A stretch of 64,000 bases of DNA from Pontimonas sp. (lineage in GTDB: Bacteria > Actinomycetota > Actinomycetes > Actinomycetales > Microbacteriaceae). Both the position numbers and the translations under genes were made by a program. Below are positions 10,379 through 20,668 of the stretch, in pieces. Numbering within the stretch: position 1 is the first letter of the stretch; the number at the start of each line of letters is the position of its first letter. Under the pieces are notes generated by a model, which was not told the origin of the DNA, did no database searches, and was given only the letters and a program-made list of their open reading frames with translations. Where the stretch lies: positions 124,001 through 188,000 of the forward strand of contig JAGYJI010000006.1 in NCBI GenBank assembly GCA_018402295.1. The letters run 5' to 3'.

Positions 10379-11555
10379 GACGCGGACCCCCACAACCTGG
10401 CGAAATGCCCTGTTTGTGGTGTTCATGATTAACGGTCTGGGCTTCTCCACCTGGTTGGCGCGGGTGCCCGCAATTCGCGACGGCCTCGACATCTCCACCG
10501 CAGAAGTAGCAGCACTGCTGTTCACGGGAGCAGTGGGAGCTGTCAGCGGCCTGGTGTTCTCCAGCCACATCATCGCCTGGATTGGGCAGCGCAACACCAT
10601 TCTGTTCTTTGGACTTCTCGGGCTTGTGGGTCTTGCGGGAATCGGCATCGGATCGTCCTGGATCTCCAGCTACGCCCTCACCGTAGTCGCCATCATCTGC
10701 GCGGGTGCGGGCAACGGAATCGCCGATGTGGCAATGAATGTCGAAGGCGCAGCCGTGGAGAAAGCGGTGAGCCGCAACATCATGCCGTGGTTCCACGCGT
10801 TTTGGTCACTGGGAACCGTGACAGGTGCGGGACTCTCCGCTCTCATGAGTTTCCTGGGAGTGGGCATCGCCCCCCACACGATTGCGATGGCACTAGTGAT
10901 GGCGCCGGTGTTGTGGATTGTCTCTCGGGTCATTACCGATGACCGCGGGTCCGTCAGTGACGAGGGTGTGCAGCAGAGATCCACTCTGGCTGACCGTCTT
11001 CGCGTGTGGAAAGAGCCCCGAACTCTCGCCATTGGCATCATCGCCTTAGGTATGGCGTTCGCCGAGGGCTCTGCCAATGACTGGCTCGCCCTCGCCATCG
11101 TGGATGGACGAGATCAGACCAACGCGGTGGGGGCACTCTGGTTTGGGTTTTTCACCCTCGGGATGATGACTGGTCGAATTGGCGGGGTCTACCTCCTCGA
11201 CAAGTTCGGTCGCGTTCCCGTGTTGCAGTGGTCAGCCGCTATGGCCATTGCTGGTCTGGCACTGGTGATTCTTGTGGAGCAACCAGTACTCAGTGGTCTC
11301 GGCGCTCTGATGTGGGGGCTTGGCAGCTCTCTGGGATTCCCGGTCGGAATGTCAGCCGCTGCGGATAACCCTGAGGGCAGTGCCGCTCGGGTGTCTGCGG
11401 TAGCAACCGTCGCCTACGGAGCGTTCCTCATTGGGCCTCCGCTGATTGGTGGACTCGGCGACTCCATCGGAATTCTCGCGGCTCTCTGGGTCGTCGTGGG
11501 AGTGATTGTGTTGGCCTTCTTTGCGGCACCGGCGGCAAAGCCCCCGGTGACATAG
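10365..11555 (+). CDS. MFS transporter
   Basis: A 396-residue major facilitator with about 12 predicted helices. Family features are the N-terminal FMINGLGFSTWLARVPAIRD and GAGNGIADVAMNVEG in the fourth to fifth helix region, resembling the YbjJ-like/fucose-permease-like branch. The GTG at 10365 overlaps the MATE gene's end and is chosen over the frame opening at 10290, which lies inside MATE. Substrate unknown; the pairing with a MATE exporter suggests efflux. Confidence 0.85.
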   Translation: MNHAKTRTPTTWRNALFVVFMINGLGFSTWLARVPAIRDGLDISTAEVAALLFTGAVGAVSGLVFSSHIIAWIGQRNTILFFGLLGLVGLAGIGIGSSWISSYALTVVAIICAGAGNGIADVAMNVEGAAVEKAVSRNIMPWFHAFWSLGTVTGAGLSALMSFLGVGIAPHTIAMALVMAPVLWIVSRVITDDRGSVSDEGVQQRSTLADRLRVWKEPRTLAIGIIALGMAFAEGSANDWLALAIVDGRDQTNAVGALWFGFFTLGMMTGRIGGVYLLDKFGRVPVLQWSAAMAIAGLALVILVEQPVLSGLGALMWGLGSSLGFPVGMSAAADNPEGSAARVSAVATVAYGAFLIGPPLIGGLGDSIGILAALWVVVGVIVLAFFAAPAAKPPVT

Positions 11556-11561
11556 ACCCTC

Positions 11562-11567
11562 TACACT
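11562..11567 (+). promoter_or_regulatory. Likely -10 element (TACACT), leaderless
   Basis: TACACT lies 8 nt before the nucS ATG at 11576, with no ribosome site between; same spacing as at 1959 and 29452. Confidence 0.5.
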
Positions 11568-11575
11568 GAAAGCCC

Positions 11576-12271
11576 ATGCGGCTCGTCATTGCAACCTGTT
11601 CTGTTGATTACGCGGGTCGACTCAGCGCTCATCTCCCCCTCGCCACCCGCGTCATCATGGTGAAGGGAGATGGCAGTGTCCTCATTCACTCCGATGGTGG
11701 CAGCTATAAGCCCCTGAACTGGATGCCACCACCGTGCACCCTGGAAGTGCTGCCACCAGACCCAGAGCAGGCAGAAGCCGGCGTTATCGAGACCTGGAAA
11801 GTCCTCCACAACAAAACCTCGGACCTCTTGATGGTCAACATCCACGAGATCCACTCAGACCACAGCCATCACTTGGGGGTCGACCCGGGCCTGATCAAAG
11901 ACGGTGTCGAGGCAGACCTCCAAAAGCTACTGGCGGACCAGATTGACCTTCTCGGCGAAGGATTCAGCCTTGTTCGACGTGAATACATGACCGCTATTGG
12001 GCCGGTGGATATTCTCGCCACCGATAGCGACGGCGCCCACGTCGCTATTGAAATCAAGCGACGTGGCGACATCGATGGGGTTGAGCAGCTGACGAGATAC
12101 CTCGAGCTGCTCAATCGTGACCCCCACCTCTCTCCGGTGACCGGGGTGTATGCGGCCCAAGAAATCAAGCCGCAAGCGCGCACGCTCGCGGAGGACCGGG
12201 GCATCCGATGCCTCGTTCTTGACTACGACCAGATGCGTGGGCTGGATGACACCCACCACCGCTTGTTCTGA
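11576..12271 (+). CDS. nucS: Endonuclease NucS (EndoMS)
   Basis: Mismatch-specific endonuclease that replaces MutS/MutL in most actinobacteria: it cuts both strands at mismatched bases and works with the beta clamp (dnaN, also in this window). 231 residues, intact. The N-terminal DNA-binding half begins [16 protein letters not shown]; the C-terminal RecB-like nuclease half shows GPVDILATD and VAIEIKRRG, the Asp and Glu-x-Lys catalytic set, then QLTRYLELL. The ATG sits 8 nt after a -10 like motif. Confidence 0.95.
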   Translation: MRLVIATCSVDYAGRLSAHLPLATRVIMVKGDGSVLIHSDGGSYKPLNWMPPPCTLEVLPPDPEQAEAGVIETWKVLHNKTSDLLMVNIHEIHSDHSHHLGVDPGLIKDGVEADLQKLLADQIDLLGEGFSLVRREYMTAIGPVDILATDSDGAHVAIEIKRRGDIDGVEQLTRYLELLNRDPHLSPVTGVYAAQEIKPQARTLAEDRGIRCLVLDYDQMRGLDDTHHRLF

Positions 12272-12295
12272 CCGAGCATCCCCTAAGCTTTTCCA

Positions 12296-12964
12296 GTGCT
12301 GAAATACCAGAGCGTCCTTCTTGATCTTGACGGGACACTGGTGGACTCGGCTCCCGGCATTGTCTCCACCATCGCCTACACGCTGGAAGAAATGGGACGC
12401 GAAGTTCCCGCCATGACAGATCTCCTGCGCTGGGTGGGACCCCCGCTACCGGAGTCCTTCGCCACCCGGGGTGGCATGAGCCCCAGCGAAGCAGAAGAAG
12501 CGATCACCATTTATCGCGCCCGGTATCTAGATGTGGGTGTCTATGACGCGAAGCTCTTCGATGGCGTTGCCGCCCTGCTTCGGGGTTTGAGAGACGCTGG
12601 TGCTCACCTGGCGATTGCGACATCTAAGCCGACCACACCGGCCACCATCATGTTGGAACACTTCACGCTGTCGGATTACTTCTCGGTGATTGCCTGCGCA
12701 GCGGATGATGAAACCCGCGGCACCAAAGCCGAGGTGGTGGAGGATGCTCTCGCGGGACTGCGCGAGAAGGGTCTCCCCACCGACAACACGATTATGGTCG
12801 GGGACCGAATTCACGACGTGGAGGGCGCAGCCCACCACGGCCTCGACACGATCATGGTGCGGTGGGGTTATGGCGGACCCGCGGAATGGGAGCAGGCCCA
12901 CCACGTTATTGACACTCCCCGCCAGCTGCACCAGGCCCTGGGGATTCCTGGCGGCCACGCGTGA
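12296..12964 (+). CDS. HAD family hydrolase, phosphoglycolate phosphatase-like
   Basis: A 222-residue haloacid-dehalogenase phosphatase. It has the nucleophile motif LLDLDGTLVDSAPGI (residues ~8-22), motif II ATSKP, the catalytic Lys in the KAEVVEDAL region, and motif III MVGDRIHDVEGA. A helical cap domain lies between motifs I and II, as in Gph/PpaX enzymes. GTG start 12296; a TAAGCT six nt upstream could be a leaderless -10. The stop overlaps the next GTG by 4 nt. Substrate not determinable; phosphoglycolate or pyrophosphate are the usual ones. Confidence 0.88.
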   Translation: MLKYQSVLLDLDGTLVDSAPGIVSTIAYTLEEMGREVPAMTDLLRWVGPPLPESFATRGGMSPSEAEEAITIYRARYLDVGVYDAKLFDGVAALLRGLRDAGAHLAIATSKPTTPATIMLEHFTLSDYFSVIACAADDETRGTKAEVVEDALAGLREKGLPTDNTIMVGDRIHDVEGAAHHGLDTIMVRWGYGGPAEWEQAHHVIDTPRQLHQALGIPGGHA

Positions 12965-14264
12965 GCGCCCATCCCCCCACCGGTGAGATTCCCTTGCCCG
13001 TAACAGGGTCTATCCCTGTCTATCGGGAGCCCGCCGAGGAGACAAAGGTCGCCAAGCCGCCACTGCTGTGGTGGGCACTCATTGTGGGTGCTGGCAGCAT
13101 GCTGACCGCGATGACGTTCCCCGGTCAGACCGCGGGACTCTCCCCCTTCACGGATCCCCTGATTGAGTCTCTCGACATCGATCGCACCGCCATCTCCTTT
13201 AGCTACCTGCTCGCCACCTTGGCTGGTGCCCTGACTATGCCGATTCTCGGTCGACTCTTGGATAAATACGGCGCGAAGCGCGCCATTATTGTCATCGGTT
13301 TCCTCCTGATGACGGTCGTGTTTTTGGCCAGCTTCATCACCGAAATCATCGGCCTCACCGCGTCCTATGTGGGGCTTCGGATGACGGGGCAGGGTGCCCT
13401 ATCCCTGGCCGCCACCACCCTTGTCGCCCGAACCATCACGTACAAGCCCGGTTTGGCATTGGGAATCGTGGGTGCGGTGGGATCGGCAGGTATTTCGCTG
13501 GCCCCGGTGGGGTTGGAGCGTCTGATTGCCTTCACCGACATTGCCACCGCCTGGCGCATCGAAGCTGCATTGGTGGCCATCATTGTGCTCCCCATTGCGT
13601 TCCTGCTTCCCAAGGACCTCCCGCGCACGACCACCGAGACTGGCACCCACATCGTGATTGTCCCGGAGACCGGCTACACCTCTGGACAGGCTCTTCGCAC
13701 CGGAATGTTTTGGGTGTTGGCGTCGGCAGGATTCATGGTGGGCATGCTCTCCACGGGACTTGCGTTCCACCTCATCTCCATCCTCGGAGCCCAGGGGCTC
13801 AGCACCCTGGAAGCGGCCGCCAACTTCGTCCCTCAGACGGTCGCGGCGGTCGCGGCATCGTTGGGTCTTGGGGCCATTGTCGATCGGATTGACCCCCGGT
13901 GGGGGTGGCGGGGTCGATGCTCACGCTGAGTGGAACACTCCTCTTGTTGCCGTTTGTGACCGACGGGGTCAGTGGGATTATTTTCGGGTTGCTGCTCGGA
14001 ACCTCCATGGGTGCGCTTCGAGGCGTGGAAGCGGCGGCCTTCGTTCGCTACTACGGGCGAGGCCACATCGGAGCAATTCGAGGAATTGCGACATCCATCG
14101 GACTCGCCTCAACAGCACTGGGACCGCTGTATTTTGCCTTGGGCTTAGCCTTCTCCGGCTCCTACCTCTCCGCCAGCGTTCTGGCCGCGATCTTCCCGCT
14201 CGTGGTGGCACTCGGCGCCATATTCGTCAAACCCCCACCAGCGCCCGCTACCCTCGAGGCGTGA
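12961..14264 (+). CDS. MFS transporter, one frameshift
   Basis: A major facilitator of about 434 residues starting GTG 12961 (GTGA overlap with the phosphatase). The N-terminal ~35 residues are hydrophilic, then helices begin at LLWWALIVGAGSML. Motif GRLLDKYGAKRAI follows the second helix (the A-loop). In the G-rich stretch 13901-13905 a base is missing; the second frame continues GVAGSMLTLSGTLLLLPF through the last four helices to TGA 14262-14264. Related to oxalate/formate antiporter-like MFS proteins (NarK/OFA style). Substrate unknown. Confidence 0.82.
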
Positions 14265-14836
14265 TGAGAAGCCAGGTGGACCTCGGGACCCTTCCCCTGA
14301 GGTTCAACCCGCCAGATGACTGGCGAACGCCCCACCCCCGCTGGATTTGGCTGTTTCAAGGTTTTCAGCCCGAGCCAGGGTGGAAGCCCTACCCCGACGC
14401 TCCCCCCATCCCCAACTCCTGGCCCTGGTGGGAAGAGAACGGAACAGCGTGGTACACCTTCTTTCGGGGGCTTGCTCCACTACCCGCCCGCGCATTGGGG
14501 AACTGGTTTTCCCTGTCCGCTTTGGGTCTTTTCACCATTGTGGTGTCCCCGTTTGCCCTTGGCGGGTGGCTCATTGGTGCCGGGGGTGTGGCGGGGCTGA
14601 CCCTGATGATCCTCGGGATTCGTGGCGTTGTCCGCACACTCAAAAAACAGGCCGCGATGCCCCGCGACCCTTTCGACGCGATTCGAGACTGGGCCCAGGA
14701 ACGCCGGAACGCCTACTTTGAGGAGTCCTACCGGGAGGCTCGCTCGCTTGACCCCGAGGAGTTCACCCTGGACGAGTTTGTGCAGGGGCAGATTGCTACC
14801 TGGTGGGGCGAAAAGACCGAAGACGCAGCGAGTTAG
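14264..14836 (+). CDS. Hypothetical protein with two membrane helices
   Basis: A 190-residue protein whose ATG shares one base with the preceding stop (TGATG). The first ~70 residues are soluble and very rich in Trp and Pro (GWKPYPDAPP, SWPWWEENG). Residues ~85-105 and ~107-125 form a hydrophobic hairpin, followed by a charged helical C-terminus ending near TWWGEKTEDAAS. Not recognised as a known family. Its last 41 bases overlap the 3' end of copA on the other strand. Confidence 0.65.
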   Translation: MRSQVDLGTLPLRFNPPDDWRTPHPRWIWLFQGFQPEPGWKPYPDAPPIPNSWPWWEENGTAWYTFFRGLAPLPARALGNWFSLSALGLFTIVVSPFALGGWLIGAGGVAGLTLMILGIRGVVRTLKKQAAMPRDPFDAIRDWAQERRNAYFEESYREARSLDPEEFTLDEFVQGQIATWWGEKTEDAAS

Positions 14837-16997
14837 TCACCACGAAGACCGACGAGAACGCCATCGCCAGCCCCGCCACCACGGGGTTCAGCACTGCCGC
14901 CACCGCGAGCGGAATGGCTGCCACGTTATAGGCGAAGGCCCAGAACAGGTTCCCGCGAATGGTTCCCAGGGTTCTCCTGGCCAACCGAATTCCATCGACA
15001 ACACCCATCAGGTCACCCCGGGTGATGGTCAGGTCCCCGGCACTCATCGCCGCGTCAGTTCCCGTCCCCATCGCAATGCCCAGGTTGGCGGTGGCAAGGG
15101 CTGGGGCATCGTTGATGCCATCTCCGACCATGGCAACCTGGTGACCCTCCGCCTGCAAGCGCGTGATCAGGTCTGCTTTGCCCTCCGGGGTGAGGCCGGC
15201 TTCCACGCGATCAATTCCGACAGCTGCCGCTATCGATCCTGGCGACAGATTCGTGGTCACCGGTGGCCATCACGGTTGTCAGCCCCAAAGCCTTGAGGGC
15301 GGCAATCGCCTCAACACTGGACTCTTTGAGGGTGTCGGCGATCTGAATAAGTCCGACGACGATCGACCCTGAGCCCACACCCACCACCGTGTTACCGGTC
15401 AGGTGGAGCTGCTCCAAGTGCGCAGCGAGCTCCGGCGAGAGCGTAAAGCCTCGGGATTCGAGCCACGCTGGTCGACCTACTGCAACGGCGTTTCCGTCCA
15501 CTGTGGCCGTGGCACCAAAGCCAGCCTCAGCGCTAAAGCCTGTTGCCGAAGGAATCGCGATACCGTCTTCTCGGGCTTTCTCCACGATGGCGCGAGCGAG
15601 CGGGTGCTCAGACCCCGCTTCGACTGCCGCCGCACTCGCGAGCACGGTCTTCTCGGTGTGACCTGCCTCCACAAACACACCCAGGGCTTGCATGTTTCCC
15701 GTGGTGAGTGTTCCGGTCTTATCCAGCACGACCATGTCGATGGAGCGACTGTGCTCCAAGACCTCTGGTCCACTAATCAACAAACCCAATTGCGCGCCGC
15801 GACCAGTTCCCACCAGCAGGGCGGTGGGAGTGGCCAACCCCAGAGCACACGGGCACGCGATGATCAACGTCGCCACAGCTGCTTGGAACGCGATGGCGAG
15901 ACTGCCATCGAAAATCATCCATGCGGCAAACGTGACCGCGGCAATCACCATGACAATCGGCACAAAAACCCCGGAAATTCGATCTGCCAGACGCTGAGCG
16001 TCAGACTTCCCCGTTTGAGCACGCTCCACGAGCTTCGCCATCCTGGCAAGCTCCGTGTCATCGCCCACGCGAGTTGCGGTGACTTTCAGGAGCCCGAGGT
16101 GTTGATGGTTCCACCCAGCACTGTGTCGCCCACCGTGACCTCCACGGGGACAGATTCTCCCGTCATCATCGACGTGTCGATGGCGGCAGCACCCTCCGTG
16201 ATCTCTCCATCGGTGGGGATCCGCTCACCCGGGCGGACCACCATGACATCTCCCCGTTTCACCATCGCCAAGGGCAGAAGCTTCTCCACCCCGTCGCGAA
16301 GCACGGTGGCTTCTTTGGCGCCCGACTTCATCAGGGCTCGAAGAGCAGCGCCAGCGTCGCGCTTCGCGCGGTGTTCGAGGTATCGACCGAGCAACATAAA
16401 CGTGGTGACGGCTGCTGCCACCTCCAAATAGATTTCGTGGCTACCGCCACCCGGTTGACCAAACAGCTCGAGGGTCATGGTCATGCCGGGCATTCCCGCA
16501 CCGCCAAAGAACAACGCGTACAGGGACCAGCCCAGCGCTGCTCCGACTCCCACAGAAATGAGGGTGTCCATAGTGGCGACACCGTGACGAGCGTTGATCG
16601 CTGCGGCACGGTGGAAAGGCCACGCCCCCCAGGTGGCCACCGGAACAGCGAGTGCAAAGACAACCCACTGCCAATACAAGAACTGGAACGGGGGAACCAT
16701 GCTGAGAACCATGACCGGGATTGTGGCGGTGGCAGAAATAACCAGTCGGTGACGTAGCGCAATCATGGGGTCTGGTTGTCCCGAGGGTTGCTCCGAGTGA
16801 ACAGCGGCCTGATATCCGGCGCTCTCGATAGCTTTTAGGAGAGCCTCCGTGGAGACGTCCCCCACAACGGTGGCCTGCTCGGTGGCGTAGTTGACGCTCG
16901 CGTCCACGCCGTCGACCTTGTTGAGAGCCTTTTCAATTCGCGTCGCACACGACGCGCACGTCATGCCCTCGATGTCGAGCTGGATGGGCAGCGCCAT
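14796..16997 (-). CDS. copA: Copper-translocating P-type ATPase, two frameshifts
   Basis: Exports Cu+ across the membrane using ATP. Order of features: N-terminal heavy-metal domain with GMTCASC, membrane helices, actuator TGES (MMTGESVPVE), metal site CPC (IIACPCALGLATP), phosphorylation DKTGT, and hinge GDGINDAPALA, ending VVTNSLRLRSF. About 734 codons. Two frame changes: a base missing at the three-C run 16093-16095 (TSGS should read TSGLLKVTATRV) and one extra near 15234-15240 (VAR then SIAAAVGIDRVE). Translationally tied to copZ: the copZ stop and copA start share a base (TAATG). Confidence 0.93.
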
Positions 16998-17223
16998 TAG
17001 GAGTGCTGCACTCCCACCATCGTGTACCCAGCTTCCTCGATGGCCATCTTTAGCGCGTCCTCGGGAACGGCAATATCAGCGACCACGGTGACCTGCGAGG
17101 TGCCCTCGGCCTCCAGGGCAATGCTCACCTCGGTGACACCGGGAATTCCCCCACCTCGGCGGTAACCGCCTTCACACAGTGCTGGCAGGTCATTCCCTCA
17201 ACATCAACAATCACGGTGGACAT
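16997..17223 (-). CDS. copZ: Copper chaperone, HMA domain, one frameshift
   Basis: A ~75-residue heavy-metal-associated protein beginning MSTVIVDVEGMTCQHCVKAV; the MTCQHC pair binds Cu+ for delivery to CopA. One base is missing in the five-C run 17148-17152 (plus strand); adding it gives GGIPGVTEVSIALEAEG and the remaining ferredoxin-like fold ending VQHS. ATG at 17223 with AGAGGAG upstream. First gene of the leftward copZ-copA pair. No clear CsoR or CueR operator was found upstream. Confidence 0.88.
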
Positions 17224-17316
17224 AGCAACTCCTCTATACGTAGTGCTTCTCCCACGATAACCCCGCTAGCGCATCGACTATTCCCCATTTTCAGGATTAT
17301 GCGCGACCATAGAGGC

Positions 17317-18901
17317 ATGTCACCCAGTGCAACGAAGCCGCAGAAGTCCTCCACTCTGCAACCCCCGTCTCCCAGGAGCTGCGTGACCAGTGGACGAGTC
17401 TCGTCTTTCCTGGTGTGAAGACTCAGGAACATTTCTCTCCACTCGATGGATCGCTCATCGCCGCCCTGCCCCAATCAGACGCCTCCGACGTGGATTCGGC
17501 CTTCGAGAAAGCTCGGAGTGCCCAGCGAGCATGGGCCGCCCTGTCATTTGGTCAGCGAAAAGCGGTCATGATGCGCTTTCACGACCTGGTTCTCGAACAC
17601 CAGGCCACACTGCTCGACGTGGTTCAGTGGGAAACCGGGAAGTCCCGCGCATCAGCGTTTGATGAGGTTGCCGACATTGCGTTAACCTCCCGCTACTACG
17701 CCAACAGTGCCGAGGGCAACACCTTCGGCCGGAGAAGCGTCAAGGTGCTCTGCCCTTTGTGACCCAAACCCGGGTGCACTTTCAGGCCAAAGGTGTCATC
17801 GGGATGATCACCCCGTGGAACTACCCCCTCACCCTCCCCCTGAGTGATGCTGTTCCCGCCCTCATGGCGGGCAATGGAATCGTTCTCAAGCCCGACGCTC
17901 AAACCCCGTTCTCTGCGCTCTCCGCACTGCACCTTCTCTACCAAGCAGGACTGCCCGAGGGTCTCTTCCAGGTCGTCATAGGAGATGGCCCAGAACTTGG
18001 CACCGCCATCATCAACAACGCCAACTTCGTCATGTTCACCGGATCCACCGCCACCGGGAAAATCGTCGCCGAGCAAGCAGCTCGTCGCCTGATTGGCTTC
18101 TCCGCAGAGCTGGGTGGCAAAAACCCCATGATCGTCTTGGACGACGCGCCTCTCGAGCGCGCACTCCAGGGTGCGATCACCGCGAGCTTCTCCAATGCGG
18201 GCCAGCTCTGTATGTCGATTGAGCGACTCTACGTGCACGAGGGCATCTATGACCGCTTTGTCCCGCGGCTTATCGATGAGGTCGGCAAGCTTCGCCTCGG
18301 CACCGCGTTTGATTTCTCCTATGAGGTGGGAGCTCTCATCTCCGCAGAACAGCTGGAGAAAGTCCAGGCTCACGTCACGGATGCACTCGATCGAGGCGCA
18401 ACCCTCCTCGCCGGGGGCAAGCACCGCCCCGACGTTGCACCCTTCGCCTTCGAGCCAACCCTGCTCACCGATGTGACCGAGGACATGCTGCTGTGTCGTG
18501 GGGAAACCTTCGGACCCGTGGTCGCGATCTACCGAGTGTCCAGTGACGAAGAGGCGATTGCACTGGCCAATGACACTCGCTACGGACTCAACGCCAGCGT
18601 CTGGGGCTCCAAGACACGGGCAGAAACCGTGGCCGTCCAGATTCAGGCGGGCAGCGTGAACGTGAACGAAGGATTCACCGCATCGTGGGCATCCACTGAT
18701 GCCCCGATGGGCGGATTCAAAGAATCCGGTGTGGGCCGCAGGCACGGTCGCGAAGGAATACAGAAATACACCGACGTTCAAACCGTGGCAACACAGAGCG
18801 GGATGAACGTTGCCGCACCGAAAGGTATGAGCGCAGAAGCGTTCACCCAGGCGATGACGAAGGGTCTTCGCCTCATGAAATATCTCCCCTTCAGGAAGTA
18901 G
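17317..18901 (+). CDS. gabD2: Succinate-semialdehyde dehydrogenase, GabD2-like, frameshifted
   Basis: Oxidises succinate semialdehyde to succinate with NAD(P)+. Motifs: GVIGMITPWNYP (cofactor side), FTGSTATGK, ELGGKN with the catalytic Glu, and SNAGQLCMSIER with the catalytic Cys; the closing FKESGVGRRHGREG is typical of the mycobacterial GabD2 branch. A base is missing near 17734-17736, separating the N-terminal ~110 residues from the rest. Homologous sequence (SQELRDQWTSLVFPG) also runs upstream of the GTG at 17415 in the same frame, but the nearest ATG (17317) is in another frame, so a second indel between 17320 and 17346 is likely. Confidence 0.88.
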
Positions 18902-18906
18902 TCACC

Positions 18907-19728
18907 ATGGCTGAGCCTTATTCACTCGCGGGAAAACACGTGCTGATCACCGGTGCCGGGAGCGGCATCGGTCGCCTCATGGCACTCGGCGCCGCCCAGC
19001 GCGGAGCAACCCACCTGGTGCTGTGGGATCTGAACCTGGACAGTGCGAAAGCGGTCGCAACAGAGCTCGAAGCCTTGGGCGCGACAGCGCTTGCGATGAC
19101 CGTGGATGTGTCCAAAAAGAGCGCTGTCACCGCAGCTGCCGCAAAAGTCCTGGCGAAGATTGGTCACCTCGATGTCCTGATCAACAACGCTGGTGTAGTC
19201 ACCGGGAAACACTTCCTCGAACTCGAGGAGAAGGATGTTTCCCTGACCTACAACGTGAACACGTTCGCGCTGTATTGGACCATTCAGGCCTTCCTTCCCT
19301 CAATGCTCGAGCGGGACGCAGGTCGCCTGGTCACCATCGCCAGTGCTGCCGGCCTTGCCGGCTCATCACGCTTGACCGACTACTCCGGAAGTAAACATGC
19401 GGCCATCGGATTCATGGAGTCTCTGCGCGCTGAACTGCGGGATGCCGGTAGTGCCGTCAGTGCGCTCACCGTGAACCCGTTTTATATCAACACCGGAATG
19501 TTTGATGGCGTGAAGTCGGGGAGCCCGCTGTTGCCTATCCAAAACCAGGATGAGGCCACCACCAAGATTTTGAACGCGGTGGAATCCACGAAGCGTGAAC
19601 TCTTGCTGCCCGGGATGGTCTATTCGGTGCGAGTATTCCGGCTTTTGCCCACAGCGCTCTTCGATTGGATTGCTGATGCCTTTGGCATCAACAAAGCCAT
19701 GAAAACCTTCAGAGGTCGACGCACATAA
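18907..19728 (+). CDS. Short-chain dehydrogenase/reductase
   Basis: A 273-residue classical SDR. Cofactor motif TGAGSGIGRLM near residue 16, structural NNAG near residue 96, and catalytic Ser with YSGSK. An Asp after beta-2 (LWDLN) favours NAD(H). The C-terminal ~40 residues (LPGMVYSVRVFRLLPTALFDWI) are hydrophobic and resemble the membrane-associated retinol/hydroxysteroid SDR group. It starts 5 nt after the aldehyde dehydrogenase and probably shares its transcript, suggesting an aldehyde/alcohol pair, but the substrate is unknown. Confidence 0.85.
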   Translation: MAEPYSLAGKHVLITGAGSGIGRLMALGAAQRGATHLVLWDLNLDSAKAVATELEALGATALAMTVDVSKKSAVTAAAAKVLAKIGHLDVLINNAGVVTGKHFLELEEKDVSLTYNVNTFALYWTIQAFLPSMLERDAGRLVTIASAAGLAGSSRLTDYSGSKHAAIGFMESLRAELRDAGSAVSALTVNPFYINTGMFDGVKSGSPLLPIQNQDEATTKILNAVESTKRELLLPGMVYSVRVFRLLPTALFDWIADAFGINKAMKTFRGRRT

Positions 19729-19730
19729 CG

Positions 19731-19813
19731 TGCGCGAGGGGGGACTTGAACCCCCACGCCCTTGCGGGCACTGGCACCTGAAGCCAGCGCGTCTGCCATT
19801 CCGCCACTCGCGC
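19731..19813 (-). tRNA. tRNA-Leu (CAG)
   Basis: Acceptor GCGCGAG/CTCGCGC with an A discriminator, D arm, anticodon stem CTGGC/GCCAG with loop TTCAGGT (anticodon CAG), a long variable arm (GTGCCCGCAAGGGC region) and a GGTTCAAGTCC T-arm. The long variable arm confirms a class II tRNA. CCA is not encoded. Confidence 0.95.
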
Positions 19814-19947
19814 AATGATGGTCGCCCACCAACCTGCCGAGATTACCACAGGAGTGGAGCCCCACAGCGGGCCAGCCCTCGAGGCTTCACCAGCCAGTCG
19901 GGCTAGCATCACTACACAACAGAACCCCACCTGCGAGGAGGTGTCCC

Positions 19948-20668
19948 GTGGGTTTTCTCGACAGTTTTGAGCGCTCCGTGGAGCGCCTCGTCGGTGGTGC
20001 TTTTGCGAAAGCTTTCTCCTCAGGAGTCCACCCACTGGAAATTGTGGCAGGGCTCAAGCGGGAAATGGATTCCCGGGCCAAGACGGCGTCCAGAACCAGA
20101 ACGGTGGCGCCTCACCTGTACTCCTGCGGGCTCTCCACCGAGGACCATGCCCGACTGACTCGTCTCGGGGAGCCTTTCCTCCAGGAAATCACGGGAGCTC
20201 TCGCCGACTACGCCACGGTGCGCGGTTACGGCCTCGCCGACCGGCTCAGCTGTCACCCTCACCATCACAGGGTCGCTGTCGGAGGGCATGGTGGATGTCA
20301 CCAGCACACCGGTGGGACCGGTGGTGTGGATTCCCACCCTGACCTGGGACTCCGTGTCGTACCCGGTGGTCAAGAAATCCACGCTGATCGGGCGGGGCAC
20401 AGACACCGATGTCCACGTCGTTGCCCGCGGTGTCTCCCGCCATCACGCGGAAGTGCGCTGGGATGGCAAGCGCGCCGAAGTCGTCGATTTGGGCTCCACC
20501 AACGGCACCAAACTTGACGGAGAGAGGGTCACCAGGGCTGCCCTCCCAGATAGGTGCACCCTTGTAATGGGCCAGGCGCGTATCCTGTTTGAGGTGGTTC
20601 CGCAGGCTGAAGCCTCGTATCGTGCCTTCGCACACCACACCCCCATCCGCACAGAGGAGACATCGTGA
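19948..20668 (+). CDS. fhaA: FHA-domain protein FhaA (DUF3662 + FHA), one frameshift
   Basis: Phosphothreonine-binding partner of the Ser/Thr kinases. The N-terminal DUF3662 domain begins MGFLDSFERSVERLVGGAFAK (GTG 19948, GGAGGTG site just upstream). The C-terminal FHA domain has STLIGRGTDTDV, VSRHHAEVRWD and DLGSTNGTKLDG. Near 20249-20252 an extra base breaks the frame (ADRLS then VTLTITGSLSEGM). About 240 residues corrected, shorter than mycobacterial FhaA because the long linker between domains is absent. The last codon overlaps the fhaB GTG. In mycobacteria FhaA binds phosphorylated MviN; murJ is also in this window. Confidence 0.92.

Noticed and set aside
17696-18781. 361-residue antisense open frame opposite the aldehyde dehydrogenase
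   Set aside because: Its sense strand is a full, motif-complete dehydrogenase; high-GC codon bias leaves long antisense frames. The same applies to 41313-42467 (opposite gyrA) and 60450-61625 (opposite DUF6049).
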